Program-made: the position numbers and the translations under genes | Assembly (NCBI GenBank): GCA_016286235.1 | Contig: JAEESJ010000045.1 | Span: 1-46,263 of the forward strand | Length of the DNA stretch: 46,263 nucleotides | Source: Opitutales bacterium | Lineage (GTDB): Bacteria; Verrucomicrobiota; Verrucomicrobiia; Opitutales; UBA9783 | Reading direction: 5' to 3' | Notes under the pieces: generated by a model | Database searches by the model: none | Told to the model about the DNA's origin: nothing | Seen by the model: the letters and a program-made list of their open reading frames with translations, nothing else | Shown: positions 23,305-32,722 of the stretch, one piece after another | How the letters are laid out: every line of letters begins with the position of its first letter | Numbering within the stretch: the first letter of the stretch is position 1

Positions 23305-24627
23305 TCAGAAGCATGCTGTCGGTCGTTGAAAATGAAAGAGTTCGGCGGCGGCACTTGATGAGGTTTGTTTTCGGTCGGCGTACAGAGCCAGAGCCAATGC
23401 CCAAAAGCGGTCGGCGTGCCCGTCGGAACCGTGTTGTGCCGTCAATTTCATGTCCTCAGAGATGCGAACGGCGAGCAGATCGGAAATTAACCTTTCGTCG
23501 CACGGCAGGCGCAAGGTGCGTTGTTCGATGTGTGTTTTCAGATTGTAGGCGAGCGTTTCCTTGGTGCCTTGCGTGAATTGAACGCCTTCAACGGCAGTGC
23601 CGAAACGTGCCTGTGCGCGTTCCAGGAACTGCCGTCCGATGCCCGTTTGATCGATGCAGACGCGCTGAACGTTAAAATTGCGGAACAGTTTCCCGAAGAG
23701 GGCTTCCTGTTCGTCGAAGCGCGCGTTTTTCAGGCATTGCACATGACGAAGGAAGAAGGTGTTTTCGACTTTTTCGACCAAAACGAAGGCACTTAAATCC
23801 TGCGTTCGTGCGAGATCGACGCCCATCAGTGCCGTGCCGTTCGTCCACGAGTGCCAATCGCAGTTTTTTTCGTAAAAACACAGTTCCAAGGCTTCGTACG
23901 ACAACAACGTCGAGGCATCTTCCATCGGCTGGCACATGTATTCCTGCAAAAAGGCTTTTTCGGTTGCGCAGGAATTTCTTATGAAATTGTAATAATCGCC
24001 TTCGTCCATGGTTTGGCGCGGGTCGTCGGGCGGAAGTTTGGCTTTTAATTTTCGTAAAAATCCCTGTTCCAATGCGTCCGATAACGTGACGCGATGTACG
24101 GAAATGCCTTTCGGATTGCCGCCGTTGCGCGCTTCCTCGATGAGACGATTGAAGAAGTTGTGCGCGCCGCGGTGCGTGGAAATCATCTCCAACTGCCCGC
24201 CCCAGGTAATGCCCGGATAAGCGACGTTGTAGAGTGCTTCGGGATTTTCGTGCAGAGCGAATTCATCCAAAATCCGCGATCCGCGTTTGCCGGCCTGTGC
24301 ATTGATATTGGAAGAAATCAGCGTCAATGTACTGCCGTTGTTGAGGCGCAAAATCGTTCGCTGTTCCGACTGTTTCCCGATCAACTTCTCCTTATACGCC
24401 TGATTGAGAACGGACGCGAAGGCCTTGCAGTCATTGAGGAACAGTTGCGCTTGTTGCAGGTCACGTGAGCAAATCCAAACGTGCGTTCTCGGATGAACGG
24501 CGGCATTTCGCAAGGCGCGGTATGCCGTTGACCACGAGAGACCGATTTGCCGGGATTTTTCCATAATTTTGATACGCGCATCATCGCGGATCCAACGCAC
24601 CTGGTAGGGGAGAAAGAAGGGCGTCAT
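23305..24627 (-). CDS. Phage terminase large subunit (Mu gp28-like)
   Basis: FFLPYQVRWIRDDARIKIMEKSRQIGLSWSTAY (Walker A-like), ILDEFALHE (Walker B-like), VDLARTQDLSAFVL (nuclease Asp). Confidence 0.88.
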   Translation of the reverse strand: MTPFFLPYQVRWIRDDARIKIMEKSRQIGLSWSTAYRALRNAAVHPRTHVWICSRDLQQAQLFLNDCKAFASVLNQAYKEKLIGKQSEQRTILRLNNGSTLTLISSNINAQAGKRGSRILDEFALHENPEALYNVAYPGITWGGQLEMISTHRGAHNFFNRLIEEARNGGNPKGISVHRVTLSDALEQGFLRKLKAKLPPDDPRQTMDEGDYYNFIRNSCATEKAFLQEYMCQPMEDASTLLSYEALELCFYEKNCDWHSWTNGTALMGVDLARTQDLSAFVLVEKVENTFFLRHVQCLKNARFDEQEALFGKLFRNFNVQRVCIDQTGIGRQFLERAQARFGTAVEGVQFTQGTKETLAYNLKTHIEQRTLRLPCDERLISDLLAVRISEDMKLTAQHGSDGHADRFWALALALYADRKQTSSSAAAELFHFQRPTACF

Positions 24628-24956
24628 AACATTTGCAGTTGATCTTCGATGTCTTTGAGAACATCTTCCGATAAAGCCCACGCGTTGTTGTCGGTATTGG
24701 TGGAAGCGGATTTTTGACAAACGGCAAACAGCTGTCGATAGGTTTGCAGTAACTTATGCAAAATGCCCGTCAGTTCCTTCACCGTACCCAAGTTCGATGC
24801 GGCTTCGTCGACGCACAGACGATCGAAAAGTTTTTCCCACAAAAGCCCCATGGATTGTTCCGCCAAGTTCATTTGTTCGAGGAGAGAAGCGGTGTTTTTG
24901 GCGCGTTGAATGCGTTGCAGGTGCTCTTTAAAGGCGATCGGCGTTTCTTCGTTCAT
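24624..24956 (-). CDS. Putative small terminase / gp27-like protein
   Basis: ~110-aa helical ORF directly upstream of the large terminase, overlapping it by 4 nt. Confidence 0.5.
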   Translation of the reverse strand: MNEETPIAFKEHLQRIQRAKNTASLLEQMNLAEQSMGLLWEKLFDRLCVDEAASNLGTVKELTGILHKLLQTYRQLFAVCQKSASTNTDNNAWALSEDVLKDIEDQLQML

Positions 24957-25212
24957 CGTTGAGAAAATCAATTCCTTTCACGGACAGTTTATAGCGTCGA
25001 TGTTGCGGGCAAAGTTCGTTCGGGACGAGTTCCACAAAGTCTTTGGCATGCAAATACGCCAGTTCCTTTTCCAAAAACCGCCGTCGGATGCGCAGCCCCG
25101 AGAGAAACAGACCGAGTTTGAGCGTTTTCATCGGCAGCGAATGCGGATAAGCGGCGTCCAGTTGCAACAACAGCGTGCGTCGGACAAATTCGTTGAGAAC
25201 AAATTCAATCAT
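24928..25212 (-). CDS. Small winged-helix-like phage protein
   Basis: 94-aa ORF (GLRIRRRFLEKELAYLHAKDFVELV...YKLSVKGIDFLNDE) with wHTH-like pattern at the start of the packaging module. Confidence 0.45.
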   Translation of the reverse strand: MIEFVLNEFVRRTLLLQLDAAYPHSLPMKTLKLGLFLSGLRIRRRFLEKELAYLHAKDFVELVPNELCPQHRRYKLSVKGIDFLNDERRNADRL

Positions 25213-25221
25213 AAAAATCCT

Positions 25222-25674
25222 TTAATGTTTCAAATCCACAAGCGCGCTTCCGAAGTACAGTCCGACGATGGCGGAAAGCAGATGCGTATCGAGCGGCGTG
25301 ATGACCAGCCCGTTCAGCTGTACCCAGTGAAGTTTTTCGTAAGCGGAGGAGAAAAACAGGAACCCGCCCGAGCGTTGCGAATAACCGACCGAAATCGGAA
25401 CGTTCGGGTAAAAGACGGCAATCAGTTTCGGCCAGGCAATGACGAAAAAGACCGCAATAAACGCAATAAAGCGCCGCGTCAGTTGCAAGCCCGACGCTTT
25501 ACGCGCGCTGACGACGGTATGTTCGAGGGCACGTGTTCGGCAGAGGCGCATCAGATGTTCGCGGTGATGTGCCGCCATGAAGAAACTGAGTAAGCGGATT
25601 CCGCTGCCGAGAAGCGACGATCCGAGCAACGAAACCAGTTCCGACGGGAGAGGTGTTGAGGCGAAGGTGTTCAT
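25222..25674 (-). CDS. Membrane protein of phage cassette, possible holin
   Basis: Hydrophobic stretches (SLLGSGIRLLSFFMAA; RRFIAFIAVFFVIAWPKLIAVFY; LLSAIVGLYFGSALV); first gene of the unidirectional phage block. Confidence 0.4.
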   Translation of the reverse strand: MNTFASTPLPSELVSLLGSSLLGSGIRLLSFFMAAHHREHLMRLCRTRALEHTVVSARKASGLQLTRRFIAFIAVFFVIAWPKLIAVFYPNVPISVGYSQRSGGFLFFSSAYEKLHWVQLNGLVITPLDTHLLSAIVGLYFGSALVDLKH

Positions 25675-25904
25675 GTGCCCCGAGTGTATCGAAAAATGCC
25701 GAAATCCCCAACGCTTGCGTGGGTTGCAGCCCGCTCTGTTGGCTGTTTGGAGTGGATTGCGTTACGCGGGATGAGGTTTTGGAAAATTTATCGAAACCGA
25801 CGAAAAAACGACCCGAAAACGGTTTGGGAAATCGGTCGGTTTTAACACCGAACGGCATTTTTCGATGAAGAGGTAAATTTTCTCAAAAAAACCTTAAAAA
25901 ACAC

Positions 25905-25941
<37 letters not shown>

Positions 25942-25947
25942 GGAGGC

Positions 25948-26760
25948 ATGAACAGAAAGTGTGTACACTTCATCGGCGGTTTGAGCGCGGTCGGGATGTT
26001 GGCGACCTCGGGATTAAAGGCATCGGACGGTGCGGAAGATTACGGGAGAGAATGGAACCCGTACGTGACGGTACGCGGCGGGTGGCTGTTCGGGAAAGCG
26101 AAGTATAACGAACATATGGACGGTGTCGGCGAATGGAACGTAAAGGACAGCATCAAGAGTGCGTGGTCGGGCTCGGGTGAATTTGGTGTATCTTGCCATG
26201 ACGATCGTGTGTTCGTCGGATTGGAATTGGGATATTTTACGGGAAAGATGAAAGTCGAACGGAATTATGATCCGGTGCCGCATGTTGTTGTCCCCGCGGG
26301 AGCAAGTCCGCTTATGCCCGGCGGCGGCACGATTGATCTCACGAAAGTTTTCGGCGACGGCAAGATAAGCAACTTTTTCGGTGCCTGCAACGTGACCCTG
26401 CGTCATGATTTGAACGATCGTGCGTTTTTATACGGCGGAGCCGGTGCGGGTATTGCGCGATCGAGAATTCACGGAAATGTCAAAATGTCAATGCTTTTTA
26501 CACCTGCCGGAGGTGTTGCTTTTACGCGACAGGAAGGTGGTGATTGCGGCAAAAGCAAGTGGCGGTTTCTCGGACAGGCGTTTGCGGGTCTCGGTGTGTA
26601 TTTAAACGAAAGTTGGCAACTGACTGCGGGGTATCGCCTGCGGTATGTTCCGGGCAGTTTTGAGTGGTGTGAAACACTTGAAAGCGGTCAAAAGTGGTCT
26701 TGGAAAGTGAAGCAGGATATTATCCATGCCGCCGAAGTGGGACTGACGTATCAATTTTAG
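25948..26760 (+). CDS. Outer-membrane beta-barrel protein (surface antigen/OmpA-like porin fold)
   Basis: Signal peptide (MNRKCVHFIGGLSAVGMLATSGLKASDG), GWLFGKAKYNEH, multiple amphipathic strands, C-terminal AAEVGLTYQF (aromatic-terminal OMP signature). Confidence 0.85.
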   Translation: MNRKCVHFIGGLSAVGMLATSGLKASDGAEDYGREWNPYVTVRGGWLFGKAKYNEHMDGVGEWNVKDSIKSAWSGSGEFGVSCHDDRVFVGLELGYFTGKMKVERNYDPVPHVVVPAGASPLMPGGGTIDLTKVFGDGKISNFFGACNVTLRHDLNDRAFLYGGAGAGIARSRIHGNVKMSMLFTPAGGVAFTRQEGGDCGKSKWRFLGQAFAGLGVYLNESWQLTAGYRLRYVPGSFEWCETLESGQKWSWKVKQDIIHAAEVGLTYQF

Positions 26761-26792
26761 AAAAGAGCAAAACAGACCCCATGGGGTAGGAT

Positions 26793-26827
26793 AAGCGAGC
26801 ATCGTCATGATGCCCGCTTGTTGTTTT
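26793..26827 (+). terminator. Rho-independent terminator of the OMP gene
   Basis: AAGCGAGCATC-GTCAT-GATGCCCGCTT hairpin (11 bp, one mismatch) followed by GTTGTTTT. Confidence 0.7.
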
Positions 26828-26837
26828 AGATTGTATT

Positions 26838-27614
26838 TTAACCGAGAACGTTCGGATCGATCTGGAAATACTTTCCCAATAAAACTGCTTCGGGCGTCAC
26901 TTGAAAGTTTGCCTGCCACATTTCCAGACCGCGTTGCAGACAGCCATGTACCAAGTCGGAAACTTCTTTGTAGCGCGTACTCGGTTGTGTTATACGAAAC
27001 CCGGGATTATCGTAGAGAAAGCAGAGCAACAGAATGGCGCGTTGATGCGTTTGCAGGCTTTTTGTTAAATCCCTGACGTGCTTAATGAGGCGGTCGACGG
27101 AGGAAAACGGCGACGACTTTCTCCGCTTCACGTACGACGGAATATCGATTTGAAGAAACTGTAACGGCGTTTTGACCTCCAGATAGGTGTTGCCGACGAG
27201 AAAATCCAATTTTGAATTTCCGAGCACCTGTTCGCGCAGAACCGTTTGCGCCTTCCCGACCATCGCTTCGAAACTTCCGTTTTTCAGGTAATGCTCAACA
27301 TAGCGGTTGGCGGCGTTTTGATTGATACCGATCCAGGATTTTTCAATATCCTCCGACCGATTTAACGAAATTGCTTCGACCGTGAAAGCTGTTTTGCGGT
27401 TTTTATCCGTGCTTTCGGATAACAGACAGGGACGCTTATCCAATGCAATGCCACCGACGTTCCCCGTCGTCGGGCAATGACAGTGGTATTCGCATCCGTT
27501 GTACGAGACATCCATGGTAAATTGCGTTTTGCGTTTGACGATGGTGCCTTCGAGCAACGGGACGGGAATAGGGGTACATGGTTTTCTAAAGGTTGTATCG
27601 GATGTAAAAATCAT
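26838..27614 (-). CDS. sfsA: SfsA family protein (sugar fermentation stimulation)
   Basis: EGTIVKRKTQFTMDV...CHCPTTGNVG...GINQNAANRYVEHYL...LDFLVGNTYLEVKTPLQFL...HVRDLTKSLQTHQRAILLLCFLYDNPGF matches SfsA motif order. Confidence 0.85.
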   Translation of the reverse strand: MIFTSDTTFRKPCTPIPVPLLEGTIVKRKTQFTMDVSYNGCEYHCHCPTTGNVGGIALDKRPCLLSESTDKNRKTAFTVEAISLNRSEDIEKSWIGINQNAANRYVEHYLKNGSFEAMVGKAQTVLREQVLGNSKLDFLVGNTYLEVKTPLQFLQIDIPSYVKRRKSSPFSSVDRLIKHVRDLTKSLQTHQRAILLLCFLYDNPGFRITQPSTRYKEVSDLVHGCLQRGLEMWQANFQVTPEAVLLGKYFQIDPNVLG

Positions 27615-27661
27615 GACCAACGGCGATAAAAACAGGCTTAGTTTTTATCAATTTCATTCAT

Positions 27662-28083
27662 TCACTTCCGCAAACAATCACTCCCAACAGGCCAAACGCC
27701 GATAAGTTCGCCATTGAGAATTTCCTTGAAAGCTTCTTTCAACGGTTGCGGGATTTGTGTTAAAGCTTTTTTAAAATTCGGTGGCGGCGTCAGCAGTTTC
27801 TCAACTGTTCGGTCGTTCTTTTGAAACGCATCGACATCATACGTCGGTTCTTGTTCAAACGGAGCGTGCAGTTCGGGTTGAAAATTTACAACGCCTGCGT
27901 CTTTCGACGTGCTTTGTTCGTATTTGTCCGAAATCGTTTCCGTCGGTTTTGCAGGAACTTTTATCGGGAAACATTCGGAAGGATCTTCTTTATTTTTTTC
28001 GTGAACTTCAATCGACGTACTTTTCGCTGTTCCCCGTTGTTCTTGGGGTTGTCGAAGTAACCGTTTGACGTTTTCAAGAACCG

Positions 28084-28093
<10 letters not shown>
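27662..28093 (-). CDS. dnaX: DnaX tau-specific C-terminal extension in the -1 frame, reached by slippage at an A9 run
   Basis: Hand translation of the -1 frame from the A9 run (28094-28102) is open for 143 codons: ...KKRLLTVLENVKRLLRQPQEQRG...FKKALTQIPQPLKEAFKEILNGELIGVWPVGSDCLRK*. Not in the ORF track because it has no ATG. Confidence 0.75.
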
Positions 28094-29196
<1,103 letters not shown>

Positions 29197-29244
29197 TACC
29201 CGTAGGATGGAAGGGTGAGAGCGAAGTGGCAAGTGAATTGAGAG

Positions 29245-29355
29245 GAGGGGTGCCTAACGCGGGAGAACGTGCTTTGTTCACTGGAACTAATAAAACTTTC
29301 CGGGTTACAGGTACCGATAAGGTAATAATCAAGGTTGTCCCTCGCCGTTTTTTTT
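29245..29355 (+). ncRNA. Candidate structured intergenic RNA with closing helix and U8 tract (unassigned family)
   Basis: GAGGGGTG (29245-29252) can pair with TTGTCCCTC (29335-29343), followed by GCCG and T8 (29348-29355); internal short hairpins GAAC..GTTC and GGAA..TTCC. No known family recognised. Confidence 0.22.
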
Positions 29356-29564
29356 CGCCTTCCCCTTCCGAAGTGTTTTTATAAAGCTTCTTACGGCTCT
29401 GAATTTTAAGGAAGGTGCAGGGAAAGAGAACTGCTTCGGCGATCGCTTCTTGCAAAGGCTAAATTACAGCGCTTTTTGCGAATGCCGATGGTTGGTGTTC
29501 GATACCGATAAGCATTCGCATGCTTCTGTTACACAGATGAAGACTTCCCGTCTTTTTTTCCCCC

Positions 29565-30035
29565 TCAAATCCTCGCATACGCAAATGCATTCGGTATGCC
29601 TGCTCCCTCTTCAACACCTCCCGATGATGCGGAAGCGCGACAAAGGTTTTCATACTTGCCCATCCAATTTTCCACCATTGTGACGAAGTTCCCGAGAACG
29701 GTTTTGAACAGTTCGAACGAAAAGGTGCCGGCGATAAAGGTGTAGCTGAGCACCACGCGTTCCTCTTCTTCTTCGATGCCGAGGACGGCGCCGCCGTTTT
29801 CGATGCCGAATGCGTTGGAAACCAGCAGTTGTCGGTAAAATTCTTCGCGACCGTCGGCGGGGACGGTGCCGATCGGAGAGGCGAAAAAGCATTGGTCGTT
29901 GTCCTTGTTGTACACGATGTCGACATTGATTTTGCCGTCGAAATTGAGCGAGCAGACGCCGTTGTCGTTAAGTTTCAGGTTCGGCAGTCCGACTTCGCGT
30001 CCGTAATTCGTAATATAGCTCGAAAAATCAATCAT
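29565..30035 (-). CDS. CesT/Tir-family type III secretion chaperone
   Basis: GREVGLPNLKLNDNGVCSLNFDGKINVDIVYNKDNDQCFFASPIGTVP...REEFYRQLLVSNAFGIENGGAVLGIEEEEERVVLSYTF...FSFELFKTVLGNFVTMVENWM; matches the small acidic CesT-type chaperone pattern. Confidence 0.82.
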   Translation of the reverse strand: MIDFSSYITNYGREVGLPNLKLNDNGVCSLNFDGKINVDIVYNKDNDQCFFASPIGTVPADGREEFYRQLLVSNAFGIENGGAVLGIEEEEERVVLSYTFIAGTFSFELFKTVLGNFVTMVENWMGKYENLCRASASSGGVEEGAGIPNAFAYARI

Positions 30036-30039
30036 AAAT

Positions 30040-31137
30040 TTACCTTACTTGTGCGGTTGCTTCGCGGCGTCGTTCGTCTTCGTTTTGCATTTGCGTGACT
30101 TCCCGTTGACGCGTCATTTCCGGCGTTTGCCAGCGTCCTTCGTCGCGCAGTTGCTTTACCTGCGGATTAAACTCGGCTTTTTCCTGTAACTTTGCATCCG
30201 CTTCGGCATTGAGTTTAAATTCAAGAAAACTGTTTTTCTCCTGCATGACTTTCAGTGCAACGTTGTTTTTGAGAAGTTCGTTCACGGCGGTTGCGTGTTT
30301 CGAAATTGCTTTATTTGTTTCGGCATCCTCCATGATCTTTTTTTGAACCTCCGGAAAGGCAAGGGCATCCAGTTGCATTTGAAAATCTTCTTTGGAAATT
30401 TGTTTCGAAATGTCCGTTTGCAGTAATTGCTGTCTGAACGTCGCATACTGCTCATCGCTGACATACATGTTCCGTTTTGCCTCTTCCAGCGATTTTAAAC
30501 AGTCAATGCGATCCGTCAGGGACATGACCGAACCGTCCGCCGTGCCGTTGATAAGAGTATTGAGTTGCGTTTTGAGTTCGGAAATTTCGCTTTGCAGTTT
30601 TTCAACGCTCGACGCATCCGCGCCGTTTTCAATCGCTTTTTTGAGTTCGATAATTTTTGCGTTCAAAGCGGAAAACCGTGCTTCGATTGTCTGTGTAAAT
30701 TCCGATCCCAAAAGTGCTTTATCGGCATCCGACAGCCCTTCCCAAATTTCTCGCAATGCGGCGATGTCTGCGCCGTCCGTTGCCAATGTCGGCACTGCCG
30801 TTATGTCGGCGGTCAGTTTTGACAATAACGCTTTAAGTTCATCGGTCATCGTTTTTAAGTTATCCGCTTCGGGTTCCGATGCTTCAACGGCGGTTTTTAA
30901 AGCATCCAGTTTTATCTTTGCGTTCGTCAGCCGATTATCGATTGCCAAACAGACCGTTTCGCCGACGTACGTTCTTATGTCCGACGAAACGGTATCCCGT
31001 TCGGCGAGAGCAGTTTCATATTGTGAATACAACTGTTGATACTGTTCCCGGTACTGTTTGGTGAGTTGTTCGTTTGTGAGTGCGTCGGTCGGATTAACGC
31101 TCGGGATATCGCTGTTATTGATATTCGGAACGCTCAT
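30040..31137 (-). CDS. Coiled-coil protein, candidate T3SS substrate of the adjacent chaperone
   Basis: Start MSVPNINNSDIPSVNPTDALTNEQ (polar, Ser/Asn/Thr/Pro-rich N-terminus), long heptad-rich helical body, no TM segment; ends 4 nt before the chaperone gene start. Confidence 0.55.
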   Translation of the reverse strand: MSVPNINNSDIPSVNPTDALTNEQLTKQYREQYQQLYSQYETALAERDTVSSDIRTYVGETVCLAIDNRLTNAKIKLDALKTAVEASEPEADNLKTMTDELKALLSKLTADITAVPTLATDGADIAALREIWEGLSDADKALLGSEFTQTIEARFSALNAKIIELKKAIENGADASSVEKLQSEISELKTQLNTLINGTADGSVMSLTDRIDCLKSLEEAKRNMYVSDEQYATFRQQLLQTDISKQISKEDFQMQLDALAFPEVQKKIMEDAETNKAISKHATAVNELLKNNVALKVMQEKNSFLEFKLNAEADAKLQEKAEFNPQVKQLRDEGRWQTPEMTRQREVTQMQNEDERRREATAQVR

Positions 31138-31201
31138 AGGTATTTTTTTACACAGCTTAAATCGTGCCAATTTTGCGCGGTGTTTTATTTAAATTGAAAA
31201 A

Positions 31202-32704
31202 ATGCACCTTTCCTTTACAATCTCGGCAATGGGTGCTTTCCCGAAACTGACGGCGGAAGAAGCTGCGGAGTTTATTCCAAATGATGCGCTCGTAGCGTGT
31301 AGCGGATTTACGGCGGCGGGTTGTCCGAAGGTCATCCCTTTGGCATTGGCAAAGCGAGCGGAACGTTTGCATGACGACGGAAAACCGTTTCAAATAAAGC
31401 TTTTAACGGGTGCTTCGACCAACGATGCGGTTGACGGTGCGCTCGGTCGGGCGCGGGCGATTGCGTTTCGCGCGCCGTATCAGGCGGATAGGGATTTGCG
31501 AAAATTTATCAATGACGGTGATGTTGTTTATATTGATGATCATTTGTCCCGCTATGGGCGCCGGTTGCGGCAGAATTTCTTCGGCAACATCGATATCGCA
31601 ATTATAGAGGTTTCGCACTATATGGACGACGGCGAATTAACGCTGACAACCGCGGTCGGTTCCGCGCCCGTGTTTTGTCGAAATGCGAAATATATTCTGT
31701 TGGAACATAATACGTACCATGAGAAAATTGCGGGCTTCCATGACCTTTACAATGTTGAACCGAACAATGCGCCCGTTCCATTAAGAGCACTGTCGGATCA
31801 TATCGGTACGAAAACTTTGCGTGTAGACCTGAAAAAAATTCTCGGCGTTGTCGAAACAAATCTCCCGGACGGCATTGAAGCATTTAAACCCTGCACATTG
31901 GTGCACGAAGCCATCGCAGGGCATGTGGTCGATTTTCTTTTGAGAGAAATTCGGCGCGGCATCTTTCCCTCGACGTCTTTAACGATGGAGTTAGGGACGG
32001 GGAACCTCACGAACGCGGTTTTAAAACACATCGGAGCCTGCGAAGAGATGCCGAAGTTTTCTGTGCACGGCGAGGTATTGCAGGACGGCATTTTGGAATT
32101 AACGGAACGGGAACGCATTGAATTTGCTGTCGGAAGCAGTCTGACGGTAACCGAACCGTGGTTGCAAAAGATTTATGAGCATGCGGATTTCTACAAAGAA
32201 CGTCTTTTGTTGCGCCCGTCGGAAATTACCAATCATCCCGAGGTGATTCAACGGCTGAATCTTGTGGCACTGAACGCCGCATTGGAAGCGGATATTTTCG
32301 GAAACATCAACAGCACGCATGTTACGGGAACATCGGTGATGAACGGCATCGGCGGTGCGAGCGATTTTGCGCACAATGCGGCACTGTCGATTTTTATGCT
32401 TCCTTCCACGGCGAAGGACGGAAAAATTTCGTCGATGGTGCCGTTGTGTTCGCACATCGATCTGACGGAACACGATGTCGATGTGATTGTTACCGAACAG
32501 GGATTGGCGGATTTACGCGGGAAATCTCCCGAACAACGCGCGTTGTGTGTGATTGAAAATTGCGCGCATCCCGATTATAAACCGTTTCTGCGTGCTTATT
32601 TGCAACGTTCCCTAAGCGGTCACATTCGGCATGATTTGAATACCGCGTTTGCTTTTTACGACGCGTACGCAAAAACGGGTGATATGCGAAATGCGCAATT
32701 GTAG
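31202..32704 (+). CDS. Acetyl-CoA hydrolase/CoA-transferase family protein
   Basis: GCPKVIPLALAKRAERL...KLLTGASTNDAVDGALGRARAIAFRAPYQADRDLRKFINDGDVVYIDDHLS, NINSTHVTGTSVMNGIGGASDFAHNA; start may be ATG 31229. Confidence 0.9.
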   Translation: MHLSFTISAMGAFPKLTAEEAAEFIPNDALVACSGFTAAGCPKVIPLALAKRAERLHDDGKPFQIKLLTGASTNDAVDGALGRARAIAFRAPYQADRDLRKFINDGDVVYIDDHLSRYGRRLRQNFFGNIDIAIIEVSHYMDDGELTLTTAVGSAPVFCRNAKYILLEHNTYHEKIAGFHDLYNVEPNNAPVPLRALSDHIGTKTLRVDLKKILGVVETNLPDGIEAFKPCTLVHEAIAGHVVDFLLREIRRGIFPSTSLTMELGTGNLTNAVLKHIGACEEMPKFSVHGEVLQDGILELTERERIEFAVGSSLTVTEPWLQKIYEHADFYKERLLLRPSEITNHPEVIQRLNLVALNAALEADIFGNINSTHVTGTSVMNGIGGASDFAHNAALSIFMLPSTAKDGKISSMVPLCSHIDLTEHDVDVIVTEQGLADLRGKSPEQRALCVIENCAHPDYKPFLRAYLQRSLSGHIRHDLNTAFAFYDAYAKTGDMRNAQL

Positions 32705-32722
32705 GAGAGATGAAAAAATTTC

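Noticed and set aside
29200-29460. SRP (4.5S/ffs) RNA next to dnaX, a common arrangement
   Set aside because: Searched both strands for the GTCAGG...GGAA...AGCAG apical motif and did not find it.
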